Assembly (NCBI RefSeq): GCF_001870515.1
Contig: NZ_MDGT01000001.1
Location: 62,001 to 126,000, forward strand
Length of the DNA: 64,000 nt
Direction of reading: 5' to 3'
DNA from: Idiomarina sp. MD25a
GTDB taxonomy: Bacteria; Pseudomonadota; Gammaproteobacteria; Enterobacterales; Alteromonadaceae
The notes beneath the pieces were generated by a model. It saw only the letters and a program-made list of their open reading frames with translations. It had not been told where the DNA came from and made no database searches. Each line of letters starts with the position of its first letter. The stretch's first letter is position 1. Shown piece after piece: positions 7,995 through 17,198 of the stretch. The position numbers and the translations under genes are program-made.

Positions 7995-9863
7995 TTAAGC
8001 GTTTTTCTTCTCTTCAATATAATCGTTGATGAACTGTTCAAGCACGTTCAATGGCACCGGACCATTGCCAAGTACGCGATCGTGAAACTCGCGAATATCG
8101 AACTTGTCACCCAGTTCAGCCTTCGCTTTTTCACGCAGCTCTATGATTTTGTTCATACCAATTTTGTAAGCTGTCGCCTGACCTGGCATCACAATGTGAC
8201 GCTCAACCATTTTCACTGCGTCCGCTTTCGCGTTTGGCGTGTTGTTTACGTAAAAATCGATACCCTCTTCACGCGTCCATTGCTTCGCATGAATACCTGT
8301 ATCTACGACCAAACGCACTGCACGCCATAACTCCATCGCTAGACGACCAAAGTCAGAGTATGGGTCTTTATACAGGCCGATTTCCTTCGGTAGTTTCTCA
8401 GTGTATAAGCCCCAGCCCTCGCTGTACGCGGTATAGCGACCAAAACGACGGAATTTAGGAATCCCCTGAAGCTCTTGCTGAATGGCGATTTGCATATGGT
8501 GTCCTGGGATGCCCTCGTGATACGCCAAAGCCTCCATCTGGTACGTTGGCATTGAGCCCATGTCGTACAAGTTCGCGTAGTAAGTACCCGGACGCGAGCC
8601 GTCCATCGAAGGTTGCTGATAAAACGCTTTACCCGCCGATTTCTCGCGGAAAGGTTCAACCGCTTTAACAATGAGATCGGCTTTTGGCTTAGTAATAAAG
8701 AGCTCATCTAAGCGACCGCGCATATCATCGATAATGGCTTTCGCTTCGCTTAAGTAGCGTTGACGACCTTCTTCCGTATCGGGGTAGATGAAGTCGTCAT
8801 TGTTCCGCATGTAAACGAAAAACTCTTGCAAAGTACCGTCAAAGCCGACCTCTTCCATAATGCCGCGCATCTCGTCATGAATACGCTCAACTTCGCTCAA
8901 ACCAATCTCATGAATTTCGTCAGCGGTAAGATCGGTCGTGGTGGTACGCTGCAGCGCGTTGTTAAAGAACGCCTCACCATCAGGAAACTTCCATGCGCCC
9001 GCCTTCGTGGTCGCTTGCGCTTCAATATCCTTGAGCTTAACAATGAGGTTTTCGTAAGCCGGTTTTACCGACTCTAAAAACGCCGTTTTCGCCGAAGCAA
9101 TTAACTGTTCGCGTTCTTCATCCGAGATCGCTAAGCCTTCAACCTTCTTATTAAAGTCAGCCCAAAGCGCACTGGCCTCACCGTCATCAAACGGCGCACC
9201 GGTAATGATATTTTTGCTATCGCTAATCACATAAGGATACACGAACTTAGGCGCAATGATGCCTTTGTCTGCACGCAATTGGAGGTTCTCAGCCAACTGT
9301 TCAAACAGCGCCGGCAGACCATTTAGCCGCGCGATATAATCCTCAGCGTCGTCCACTGAGCTAATACCATGCTGGTTAATCAGCAACGAAGCCACGCTCG
9401 AGTGCAAACCAAACATCTGGTTAACCGGGTAGTTATGATGACGCCATTTAAAGTCGGCAATATCATTTTCAAGCTGCTGCTTCATCAGCATCCAGCTGAT
9501 TTTAGTCTGTTCATCCAGCTTCGACTCATCAATCGCTTTGACTTGTTCTAAATGCTTTTTGTTGAGCGCCAAGTCTTCTTGCGCCTGCTCCTCTGAGATG
9601 TCATCCCACTTATCTTGGTCATCTTTAATACCCAAGTAAGACTGATACATTGGGCTGCGCATGACATTCGCCATAAAGATATCTTCAAACAGCTGATTCG
9701 CCTTTTCAGACTCGGTTTGTTGTGTTTCTTGTTGAGCCGATTCAGCCGACGCCGTTTGCTGCTCTGCCGAAGTCGACTGAGTGCTGGTATTTGCGTTGTC
9801 AGAACACGCAGTGGTCATCAATACCACCGACACCGCTAAGGCGATTTTTTTATATTCGAACAT
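7995..9863 (-). CDS. DUF885 family lipoprotein, putative zinc metallopeptidase
   Basis: A 622-residue predicted lipoprotein: the N-terminus has a short hydrophobic core and a lipobox ending MTTAC, followed by a Ser/Thr/Gln-rich linker. The large C-terminal part is a DUF885 domain with the family signature HEGIPGHH (residues 449-456), which is related to zincin active sites. It is probably an envelope peptidase that trims peptides, fitting an organism that lives on amino acids, but the substrate is unknown. AGGAG-type sequence precedes the ATG. The coding end is flanked by an AT-rich palindrome (GCTTAATTAAGC) that is too tight to be a convincing terminator. Confidence 0.88.
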   Translation of the reverse strand: MFEYKKIALAVSVVLMTTACSDNANTSTQSTSAEQQTASAESAQQETQQTESEKANQLFEDIFMANVMRSPMYQSYLGIKDDQDKWDDISEEQAQEDLALNKKHLEQVKAIDESKLDEQTKISWMLMKQQLENDIADFKWRHHNYPVNQMFGLHSSVASLLINQHGISSVDDAEDYIARLNGLPALFEQLAENLQLRADKGIIAPKFVYPYVISDSKNIITGAPFDDGEASALWADFNKKVEGLAISDEEREQLIASAKTAFLESVKPAYENLIVKLKDIEAQATTKAGAWKFPDGEAFFNNALQRTTTTDLTADEIHEIGLSEVERIHDEMRGIMEEVGFDGTLQEFFVYMRNNDDFIYPDTEEGRQRYLSEAKAIIDDMRGRLDELFITKPKADLIVKAVEPFREKSAGKAFYQQPSMDGSRPGTYYANLYDMGSMPTYQMEALAYHEGIPGHHMQIAIQQELQGIPKFRRFGRYTAYSEGWGLYTEKLPKEIGLYKDPYSDFGRLAMELWRAVRLVVDTGIHAKQWTREEGIDFYVNNTPNAKADAVKMVERHIVMPGQATAYKIGMNKIIELREKAKAELGDKFDIREFHDRVLGNGPVPLNVLEQFINDYIEEKKNA

Positions 9864-9966
9864 CGTTTTTCTCCTTTAAGTTTGTACAACTTAATAACCT
9901 TTACAATAGGAGGTGTCAACGCAACTGCGCTGGCGGCGGCACCAATTGGGATGAGTATAGTCGCTT

Positions 9967-10263
9967 TTAATGCATCGTGTGTTCGTAGCGCGCCTCAATC
10001 TGACGTGCAGGCAACTCACCCCCCACGATCGGCTTCAACGCGCGCTGCACTTCAGGCACTAACGCGGCCAAAGCCGACAACATCGCCGGCTCACTGACAT
10101 ACTCATCAAACACCAAGGTCACCACTAAGCTCTGTGGAAAACGCTGATAGTTCACCTCGTGCGTGAGCCACACGAAGCCCTCATGCTCAACCTTGGCATC
10201 CTCGCAGACTTCGGTCAGCGCACGAATAATGTCGCGTTCGGTGTGTTTGTGTTTTGGGGGCAT
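9967..10263 (-). CDS. Conserved hypothetical protein (often mislabelled Fis-like)
   Basis: A 98-residue protein of about 11 kDa. It resembles small Alteromonadales proteins that databases tend to call 'Fis family regulators' (N-terminal charged helix, then a GFVWLTHEVNY-type block), but I see no Fis helix-turn-helix at its C-terminus, so I do not support that label. Composition is protein-like and the frame is long for its size. No clear ribosome-binding site precedes the ATG. Function unknown. Confidence 0.6.
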   Translation of the reverse strand: MPPKHKHTERDIIRALTEVCEDAKVEHEGFVWLTHEVNYQRFPQSLVVTLVFDEYVSEPAMLSALAALVPEVQRALKPIVGGELPARQIEARYEHTMH

Positions 10264-10326
10264 GGTTGGTCGCTACGTAAAAATGATGCGTTCATTCTAA
10301 CCACCTTGCCCAAGCCCGACAAACCT

Positions 10327-10342
10327 GGCATCTTGAGATGCC
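10327..10342. repeat. Short palindrome GGCATC-N4-GATGCC
   Basis: A perfect 6-bp stem with loop TTGA just upstream of the helicase gene. The same stem with a CTAA loop recurs at 50728-50743. It could be a small hairpin in the helicase leader or a regulator site; there is no T-run for a terminator. Confidence 0.45.
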
Positions 10343-10370
10343 TAAGTATTGGGCTCAAAGGACCATGGTA

Positions 10371-13300
10371 ATGAAAAAGGGATTTTACGAGCTACTCAAA
10401 AGCGAACAGCTGCAGGAAGCTATTGATCAGTCGGGCTATACAGAAGTAAGTGAGGAGCTTGACCTCACCACCAGCAGTCGCCATTTAGCAGAAGTTCTAA
10501 CTGAACAAATCGCCCAAGCGCTGTCTGAGCTCACTACCCAAACTCAAGAGAATGAGTCTGCTAATGATGCTAGGTTAAGACGGCAAATCGAAGTTCTTAA
10601 TGAAGTGTTAGTCACTACTCGACAGCTCAGCCAAACTGAGACCAACACACCGACTTACTTAAATCCACCTTCAGTTTTGCGTGCTCTGCACTCTCCAGAT
10701 CAGCCATTGAGTTTACCGCAAATAGGTATGTCGCAACCTTGGTTGTTTACATCAGGAAAAGACTCGCCAGGATTACTCAATGAGTTACAAGCGGAGCTTT
10801 CGCACTGCAATCACGTTGATATTTTGATGAGTTTTATCACCATGTCAGGTGTACGAAAAATCATTAATATCCTCAAGGAAATTACAGCAGTAGACGCCGA
10901 ACAACGTTCGCAGACCAGCATAAGAATTATAACCACGACGTACATCGGCGCGACTGAACAGTCCGCAGTCGATATGTTAGCTCAACTACCCAATTGCCAG
11001 GTTAAAGTGTCTTTGGATGGACGTCGTACTCGTTTACACGCAAAAGCATGGATATTTGAGCGAGACACAGGGTTTGGTTCCGCTTACGTCGGTAGTGCAA
11101 ACCTCTCTAAAGCGGCACTGATGGGGGGCTTAGAGTGGACGGTTAAGTTCACCGAACAGGGTCAGAAACAGTTATATCAACGCGCCCGTGCGCACTTCGA
11201 AACACTGTGGCAGGATGAAGAGTTTCAACTTTACGATCCTAATAATGAAACACACAAAGCTGAACTCAAAAAAGCACTGACGCGCGAGAGCGGCAAGCCA
11301 GAATACAATGCCGATATCATTACCACTTTCTTTGACATTCGGCCTAAACCATTCCAACAGATTATCCTCGATCAACTACAAAATGAGCGGGACCACGGAC
11401 GTTACAAAAACTTGTTAGTCTCAGCGACCGGTACGGGTAAAACCGTTATGGCCGCTTTAGATTATCGGCGGATCTGCTCAAAAGAAGGCGGACAACCTCG
11501 ATTATTGTTTGTTGCTCATCGAGAACAGATTTTACAGCAGTCTCTACAAGTATTTCGTCACGTTTTACGAGACTCTAATTTTGGTGAGTTACTCTCGGGA
11601 AACCACAAACCTGACTCTGACTCGCATCTGTTTGCCACGATACAAACACTGAATTCGCGCGATTACACAACACGACACGATGAAAACTATTGGAATATGG
11701 TCATTATCGATGAGTGTCATCATATTGAAGCGGCCTCATTCCAACGCATCACAGAAGCACTAACGCCTAAATACCTACTCGGTTTAACTGCAACGCCAGA
11801 GCGTGCGGACGGATTGAATATCATGCGTCATTTCGATCCCCGACCTGATGGTTCACCTGCTGTACAGTTGCGTTTATGGCATGCGCTAGAACAGCAACTG
11901 TTAGCGCCATTTGAATATTATGCATGCGACGACGGAGTTAACTATCGAGGTATAAATTGGCGCTCAGCTAATGAACGCTCACAGCTTGATAACCTATTAT
12001 CTGAAAGTGATATAAGAGCACTTGCGGTCCTTCGAGCTTGGCAAGAGCACGTAAACAACATCACCGAGTGTCGAGCGTTGGCATTCTGTGTTTCAGTGCA
12101 GCATGCCCAGTTCATGACTCACTACTTCTGTGACAAGGGCGTTAAAGCCAAGCTACTCACTGGCGAAACCCCACAAAATCAACGCGAACAAATCAAAAGA
12201 GAGCTAGAGCAGCGAGACATTAATATCATTGTAACCGTTGACCTCTTTAATGAGGGGGTCGATTTACCCTATGTCGATACGCTCCTATTACTGCGACCAA
12301 CACAAAGTGTGTCGCTATTCCAACAGCAAATTGGGCGAGGATTACGATTATTCGAGGGTAAAGAGAGTTGTCTCATCCTCGACTTTGTAGGGCAATACGA
12401 TACTCATTTCCGGTTCGATATTTTATACAGTGCGATTACCGGATTAAGTAAAAAGGAAGTTCTCGACGGTGTGGAAAATGGATTTTCACGCTTACCGCCC
12501 GGTTGTTATTTGCAAATGAATCGGCAAGCGCGTCAGCAAATCCTGACCAATTTACGGCAAACAATCAATCTAAACTGGAATCGCCTACGGCAAGAGCTTG
12601 TCCAATATCAACTGCGCCACCCGCAAGACGAAATAAAACTCACTGATTTCGTTAATGATCAAGCGATTGAGTTAACTGACATTTATCGTAAAGGTAGTGG
12701 GCAAACTGCATCGGGCTGGACGCGGCTCAAGCGTGACGCAGAAATTATCTCACCCACATTTACTGCACAAGAAACGTCAATCAATCGACGCTTTAAAGAT
12801 GTACTGCATCTCGACGACACAGACTATATCGACGTTATCAGAAAGCTTGGACAACACGCCAGTATTTTACCAACCTCGCCTCAGTATAAAAGAGCATTGA
12901 TGTTTACCTATCAGGTAAAAGGCGGTCGCTCAATACAGTCTGTTGCTGAGCTGCAAACAGAACTCAATGAATGCCCTGAGCTTGCAAAAGAGCTCACTGA
13001 GCTCAGTGATGCCCTTGACGCTCGAACTAATCAAAGCTTTTATGAAGTACCGGGCATTAAGTGGACCGGCTTGAAGCTACACAGTAGCTACAAAATTAGA
13101 GAGATATTAACCGCATTTGAATATTACACTGAGGCCCGCTACAGCCCTTTCCAGGCTGGCGTGTGGCGCGACTTCGAACGGAAAATTGAAGCTTTGTTCG
13201 TAACCTTAGATAAATCAAATGCATTGCATGAAGGCGTCGAGTACAACGACTACGCAATAAGCCCCGAGCTATTTCATTGGCAATCTCAAAATACGACAGG

Positions 13301-13514
13301 CCCATCAACAGCAGCGGGACTCCGCTATATACAAGGAGCTGAAGAAGGCTGGCAGTTTCAACTGTTCGTGCGTTTGAACAAGGACTCCCCTTACAGACCT
13401 TGTGGACCTGTGGAATTTGTTAAACACGAAGGCGCTGCCCCAATGAGCATCACATGGCGCCTTGCACACCCTTTACCTGCTCATCTATTTCAGGAGTTTT
13501 CGGTGGTGAGGTGA
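10371..13514 (+). CDS. PLD-like / SF2 helicase / DUF3427 protein
   Basis: A 1047-residue multidomain protein. After a helical N-terminus comes a phospholipase-D-like domain (about residues 120-285) with HAK near residue 222 and GSANLS. The usual HxKx4D is imperfect because Glu sits where Asp is expected and Asp follows two residues later. Next is a superfamily 2 helicase core: Walker A SATGTGKT near 351, motif II DECH near 446, motif III LTATPER, and a C-terminal RecA domain with QQIGRGLR. The rest matches DUF3427-type helicases. The family is associated with DNA processing and often with accessory or defence loci, but no partner gene is adjacent. The start is chosen from AAAGGA at 10357-10362; ATG 10365 is too close. 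Third positions look more AT-rich than in neighbours (not computed). Confidence 0.9.
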   Translation: MKKGFYELLKSEQLQEAIDQSGYTEVSEELDLTTSSRHLAEVLTEQIAQALSELTTQTQENESANDARLRRQIEVLNEVLVTTRQLSQTETNTPTYLNPPSVLRALHSPDQPLSLPQIGMSQPWLFTSGKDSPGLLNELQAELSHCNHVDILMSFITMSGVRKIINILKEITAVDAEQRSQTSIRIITTTYIGATEQSAVDMLAQLPNCQVKVSLDGRRTRLHAKAWIFERDTGFGSAYVGSANLSKAALMGGLEWTVKFTEQGQKQLYQRARAHFETLWQDEEFQLYDPNNETHKAELKKALTRESGKPEYNADIITTFFDIRPKPFQQIILDQLQNERDHGRYKNLLVSATGTGKTVMAALDYRRICSKEGGQPRLLFVAHREQILQQSLQVFRHVLRDSNFGELLSGNHKPDSDSHLFATIQTLNSRDYTTRHDENYWNMVIIDECHHIEAASFQRITEALTPKYLLGLTATPERADGLNIMRHFDPRPDGSPAVQLRLWHALEQQLLAPFEYYACDDGVNYRGINWRSANERSQLDNLLSESDIRALAVLRAWQEHVNNITECRALAFCVSVQHAQFMTHYFCDKGVKAKLLTGETPQNQREQIKRELEQRDINIIVTVDLFNEGVDLPYVDTLLLLRPTQSVSLFQQQIGRGLRLFEGKESCLILDFVGQYDTHFRFDILYSAITGLSKKEVLDGVENGFSRLPPGCYLQMNRQARQQILTNLRQTINLNWNRLRQELVQYQLRHPQDEIKLTDFVNDQAIELTDIYRKGSGQTASGWTRLKRDAEIISPTFTAQETSINRRFKDVLHLDDTDYIDVIRKLGQHASILPTSPQYKRALMFTYQVKGGRSIQSVAELQTELNECPELAKELTELSDALDARTNQSFYEVPGIKWTGLKLHSSYKIREILTAFEYYTEARYSPFQAGVWRDFERKIEALFVTLDKSNALHEGVEYNDYAISPELFHWQSQNTTGPSTAAGLRYIQGAEEGWQFQLFVRLNKDSPYRPCGPVEFVKHEGAAPMSITWRLAHPLPAHLFQEFSVVR

Positions 13515-13540
13515 TGGTGTGGTTGGAGAGGTTGGGCGGA

Positions 13541-13563
13541 GTCGCGCCAAAGGCGCGACCTAC
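13541..13563 (-). repeat. REP-like element: GTAG head plus 8-bp palindrome
   Basis: Read on the minus strand this is GTAG followed by GTCGCGCC-TTT-GGCGCGAC, a perfect stem of eight pairs. A GTAG tetranucleotide directly before a short palindrome is the defining layout of REP elements mobilised by RAYT (REP-associated tyrosine transposases). The TAG inside GTAG is the stop codon of yicC. There is no T-run on either side, so it is not a typical terminator. No RAYT gene is in the window. Confidence 0.6.
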
Positions 13564-14423
13564 TCGATGTTTTGGATCTGCTCACGCATCTGCTCGATCA
13601 ACACTTTCAGTTCGACCGCGGCGGCGGTGATTTCGGCGTTGATGGATTTAGAGGCGAGGGTGTTCGCTTCGCGGTTGAACTCTTGCATCATAAAGTCGAG
13701 GCGTCGGCCGCAGGCGCCGCCCTTTTTCAGGATCTTACGGGCTTCGGCGACGTGAGCGTCGAGGCGGTCGAGTTCTTCGGCGACGTCGACTTTTTGCGCC
13801 AGCATGACCATTTCGGCTTCGAGGCGTTGTGGTTCGAGTTCGACTTTGGCTTCTTCAAAGCGGGTTAGTAAGCGCTCACGTTGCCATTTAACGACTTCTG
13901 GCATGCGTTCGCGTACAAAGGCGACGTGTTCGATGATGCCGTCTAAGCGTTGTTGAAGCATGGTGTTAATGGCTTCGCCTTCACTGGCTCGGTTTTCGAT
14001 AAATTCGTTAAGCGCGGGTTTTACGGCGTCGAACAGTTCTTTTTGGAGCTCGTCGATATCTTGGTCGTCACTGCTGACGACGCCAGGCCATTTCAACACG
14101 TCGAGTGCGTTAATTTGTGCGTTGTGAACTTGGCGGTTGACCCATTTGGCTTGGTTGATCACGCTCTCGGCGAGTGCTTCGTTAATCACTAACTCGCTTT
14201 GCTTGCTCTCATCCATATGCAGGTGCAAGCGACATTCGACTTTGCCGCGCTGTAATTGCTTGCGGAATAGCTCTCGCAGGTTGTTCTCGAGGGCGCGCAC
14301 GCTCTCGGGCAGTCGAAAGTAGGTTTCTAAATAGCGTTGGTTAACCGAGCGGATTTCCCACACGGCGCTACCCCATTCTGCTTTGTGCTCGTAACGAGCG
14401 TAACCGGTCATACTTTGAATCAT
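13560..14423 (-). CDS. yicC: YicC family endoribonuclease
   Basis: A 287-residue protein, the same length as E. coli YicC, which takes part in RNA decay. It begins MIQSMTGYAR and continues with the conserved WGSAVWEIRSVNQRYLETYFRLPE-type block; the C-terminus has the GGACGRRLDFMMQEFNREANTLASKS signature. An in-frame ATG at 14501 would add 26 residues absent from the family; AGGAT before 14423 supports the shorter start. In E. coli yicC lies divergently next to rph-pyrE; here three genes separate them. Confidence 0.95.
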   Translation of the reverse strand: MIQSMTGYARYEHKAEWGSAVWEIRSVNQRYLETYFRLPESVRALENNLRELFRKQLQRGKVECRLHLHMDESKQSELVINEALAESVINQAKWVNRQVHNAQINALDVLKWPGVVSSDDQDIDELQKELFDAVKPALNEFIENRASEGEAINTMLQQRLDGIIEHVAFVRERMPEVVKWQRERLLTRFEEAKVELEPQRLEAEMVMLAQKVDVAEELDRLDAHVAEARKILKKGGACGRRLDFMMQEFNREANTLASKSINAEITAAAVELKVLIEQMREQIQNIE

Positions 14424-14620
14424 GGCGTATCCTACTTTTTTGTCGGGAGGTCTTTCCTTCAACCTGCCGAAAACAATGTGTGCGTTAAGCGTATAAGCCA
14501 AATATTACCTGCGCAAAGAGGCAATATGAAGTAATAGTACAAAAAAGATGTCACACTTTTCTGTGCGAGTCTGACCTTATTGAGCAACCTTTATTAAAAG
14601 TGACTCAATAGGAACGTATT

Positions 14621-15520
14621 ATGTCTTTGAAAAACCAATTTTTTATCTTGTTATTAGGCGTGTCGTTTGGTCTTTTCAGCCTACCCTCGCATTCACAAAA
14701 CACCGTGCTACATGCGCAGGTTTCGGGTCAGGGTCAGCCGGTAGTGCTTATCCCGGGTTTAATGTCCGATGAGCGTGTTTGGCAGCAAACTGAAGCGGCG
14801 TTGGCGCAGCATTATGAGGTGCACACGCTGGCATTTGCTGGCTTTGGCGCGCATCCAAGCAACCCTCAATTACGCGAGGCATTTACTGAAAACGCAGGTA
14901 CTGCGCTAGAACGTTATTTGCAGGAGCACACCGCTGGCGATGCGGTGGTCATTGGGCATAGTTTGGGCGCTTTTTTAGGCTATCAACTGGCAAGCCAGCA
15001 ACCTCAGGCGTTGGAATGTCTTATCGCGGTTGATGGTGTGCCGTTTTTCTCGGCGCTGGTCAGTGGTAACTCGGCGTTAATCGCTCAAGCGGTTGAGCCG
15101 CAAGCACAGCAAATGCTGGCGGTGTATCAACAACTCACCCCCGAACAAATGGCGATGCAAGTGCAAATGGGGGCGTCACGGCAAACCTCATCTGAGGATA
15201 ATCAAGCGCGCGTGGTCGCGATGGCAAAAACGTCGGATCCTGCCACGGTGGGTCGTGCGATGTATGAGCTGATGACCACAGATTTACGCGCTGAGGTCGC
15301 TGACCTCAACGTACCGACATTACAAATGGCGGCGACCGGTGGCTTCTCAACTGCCGAGCAAAAGCAAACGGCGCTTAATGCCTATCAACAGCAGATCGCT
15401 GGTGATAATGCCATCAACTTGCTAGAGTTTGCTGAGTCACGCCATTTTATTATGTGGGATCAACCCGAGGCCTTTTTGTCGGCCGTTAATCACTTCATCG
15501 AGGAGCGCTGCCATGACTAA
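14621..15520 (+). CDS. Secreted alpha/beta hydrolase
   Basis: A 299-residue hydrolase with a Sec signal peptide (residues 1-26, cut near SHSQ). The nucleophile elbow is GHSLG (Ser114), the oxyanion region is VVLIPGLM near 41-48, and the likely catalytic His lies in ESRHFIMWDQPEAF near the C-terminus. It is periplasmic or exported; substrate unknown. It is the first gene of a pair: the following sigma factor starts inside its last 8 bases, and the AGGAG used by that gene lies within this one. A short AT-rich leader with ATAGGA precedes the start. Confidence 0.88.
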   Translation: MSLKNQFFILLLGVSFGLFSLPSHSQNTVLHAQVSGQGQPVVLIPGLMSDERVWQQTEAALAQHYEVHTLAFAGFGAHPSNPQLREAFTENAGTALERYLQEHTAGDAVVIGHSLGAFLGYQLASQQPQALECLIAVDGVPFFSALVSGNSALIAQAVEPQAQQMLAVYQQLTPEQMAMQVQMGASRQTSSEDNQARVVAMAKTSDPATVGRAMYELMTTDLRAEVADLNVPTLQMAATGGFSTAEQKQTALNAYQQQIAGDNAINLLEFAESRHFIMWDQPEAFLSAVNHFIEERCHD

Positions 15521-16592
15521 TCAAACTGCACAGTATGCGGCGCTTAACGCTTCGATTGAGCAAGCGCGCCAAGGGAATTCGCAGGCGTTCGCCGAGGTGG
15601 TCACACATACACAAAACTTAGTGGCGAGTATTGCCTTGGCCATTGTTAAAGATATCCGAGCCTCAGAAGAGGTGGCGCAAGAGGCTTATCTCATTGTTTG
15701 GCAAAAAATGAATACGCTGCGTAAGACGCGTAGCTTTTTGCCCTGGCTACGACAAATCACGCGGCACTGTGCTTATCAGTGGTTAAGCAAAGAGCATGTG
15801 CGTCGTACCGACTATAGGAATAATCTCGATGAGGAGCTGGGTGCGGTACTGAGCGATGAATCACCCGAGGCGTCGCTCAGTGAGCAACAGCAGCAGGCGA
15901 TTATTTATCATGCGTTGGATAAGTTGCCAGAGCAAAGCCGCGATGTCGTACTGCTGTATTATCGCGAACAGCAGTCGGCTGAGCATGTTGCCGACTTGCT
16001 GGGGATCACCCCCGAGGCGGTGCGCCAGCGTTTGTCTCGCGCTCGTAAGCAGTTAGCTCAACAATTACTAAGCCGTGTGGGTAAAGCGGCGTTGCTTTCG
16101 GCACCGTCCATCAGTATTTCGACGTTACTGACAACAGGCGCGATGGTGGGTAGTGCACCTGCCGCTGCAGCGGGCTTTTCGCTGACCTCTGGTGTTGCCA
16201 CAAGCGTGAAGTGGTTAGCGTTATTAGGTGCCATGGCGGTCACTATTCTCGGTGGTTTGGCGGGCTTATTTATCGGCTCTCACCGCGCGCAAAAAATGGC
16301 AGCCACCGATGCTATCCGCCAACAGTTGGTGCGAATGCGTAATCAGGCTGCAGTATTCATGATCGTTGTCGGTAGCTTGTTTATTCTAAGTTACGAGGTC
16401 GATCCCGGCTGGTTACTGCCGACACTCAGTTATCTAGTGCTATTGCTGGGTATTCTAACCTATCAACGCCGAGTGCAGCGTTTGGTATGCTCCGGTGGTC
16501 GGTCACTGAGCTGCTATTTGGGTTTAGCGCTTGGGCTTGGTGGCGGCCTAACGGGCTTCTTTGCGGGATTATTACTGAGTGGTCGTCTCTAA
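15513..16592 (+). CDS. ECF-type sigma factor fused to a membrane domain
   Basis: A 359-residue protein. Residues about 24-95 form sigma region 2 (ASEEVAQEAYLIVWQKM, FLPWLRQITRH) and 126-185 form region 4 with a helix-turn-helix (HVADLLGITPEAVRQRLSRARKQL). Unlike ordinary ECF factors of about 190 residues, it continues with a flexible Ser/Ala-rich linker and four hydrophobic segments near 233-255, 280-296, 299-318 and 334-357. The sigma half would therefore be tethered to the inner membrane. No anti-sigma gene follows; the membrane part may itself do that job (inference). ATG 15513 is fixed by AGGAG at 15501-15505. It overlaps the hydrolase gene, implying coupling. Confidence 0.88.
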   Translation: MTNQTAQYAALNASIEQARQGNSQAFAEVVTHTQNLVASIALAIVKDIRASEEVAQEAYLIVWQKMNTLRKTRSFLPWLRQITRHCAYQWLSKEHVRRTDYRNNLDEELGAVLSDESPEASLSEQQQQAIIYHALDKLPEQSRDVVLLYYREQQSAEHVADLLGITPEAVRQRLSRARKQLAQQLLSRVGKAALLSAPSISISTLLTTGAMVGSAPAAAAGFSLTSGVATSVKWLALLGAMAVTILGGLAGLFIGSHRAQKMAATDAIRQQLVRMRNQAAVFMIVVGSLFILSYEVDPGWLLPTLSYLVLLLGILTYQRRVQRLVCSGGRSLSCYLGLALGLGGGLTGFFAGLLLSGRL

Positions 16593-16606
16593 CGACCACT
16601 CGTTTT
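16577..16606 (+). terminator. Rho-independent terminator after sigma gene
   Basis: A perfect 10-bp stem (GAGTGGTCGT / ACGACCACTC) with a 5-base loop followed by GTTTT. It contains the sigma-gene stop codon and sits before the convergent smrA end. Confidence 0.7.
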
Positions 16607-16610
16607 ACGG

Positions 16611-17198
16611 TTATTTTTTCGCGTGTTTTTCGCGGTTCTTTTGCTTTTGTTCGGCGTTCTTCTTCATCATGATATACACCGCGCCGCGTCCACCATGGTG
16701 GCGCTGTGCGCTATGAAACGCGAGTACGGGCGGCATTTCACGCAGCCACTTATTCACATAGCTTTTTATCAGTGCGGGATGCGGTTTACTGTGTTTACCT
16801 TGTCCGTGAATAATCAGTGCCGTGCGTATACCGGCGTTATGGCAGTCCTGAATAAAGTTAAATACTGCGGTACGCGCCTCGCGCAGCGTATGCTGGTGCA
16901 AATTGAGACTCGCTTCCATGGTGTAGCGACCTTGTTTAAGCCGTTTGTACACGCCTTCTTGCACACCATCGCGCCGAAATTCGATGCATTCCTCTGGCTC
17001 CACCAACTCAACATATTCGGTCGATAAAAAGTTGACGTTTTCTTGCTCTTCGGCTTCAGCCGCACGGCGCCGCTCCTTTTGTGCCAATGTCGGCTCAAAA
17101 GCAGTGCGAATGTCTGCAACTTCCTCACCCACCAAGGGTGTTACGTCGTTCATTTCTTGGCGGAACAATTCAAATTCTTCGTCTTTTGAACGCGACAT
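16611..17198 (-). CDS. smrA: Smr-domain DNA endonuclease SmrA
   Basis: A 195-residue homologue of E. coli YdaL/SmrA. An N-terminal acidic region is followed by the conserved EFRRDGVQEGVYKRLKQG block, SLNLHQHTLREAR, and the C-terminal Smr domain with IIHGQGKHS and HHGGRGAVY. Smr domains nick DNA or cleave RNA; the E. coli protein was described as a DNA endonuclease. GGGAGG precedes the ATG. It occupies space between yicC and rph that is empty in many relatives. Confidence 0.92.
   Translation of the reverse strand: MSRSKDEEFELFRQEMNDVTPLVGEEVADIRTAFEPTLAQKERRRAAEAEEQENVNFLSTEYVELVEPEECIEFRRDGVQEGVYKRLKQGRYTMEASLNLHQHTLREARTAVFNFIQDCHNAGIRTALIIHGQGKHSKPHPALIKSYVNKWLREMPPVLAFHSAQRHHGGRGAVYIMMKKNAEQKQKNREKHAKK

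Noticed and set aside
7988-7999. GCTTAATTAAGC as terminator between PAS-GGDEF and DUF885 genes
   Set aside because: The self-complementary 12-mer leaves only four pairs with a 4-base loop, too weak to support a terminator call.
9967-13563. Defence island
   Set aside because: Only one candidate gene (the PLD-helicase) is present; no methylase, nuclease partner, integrase or toxin-antitoxin pair surrounds it.
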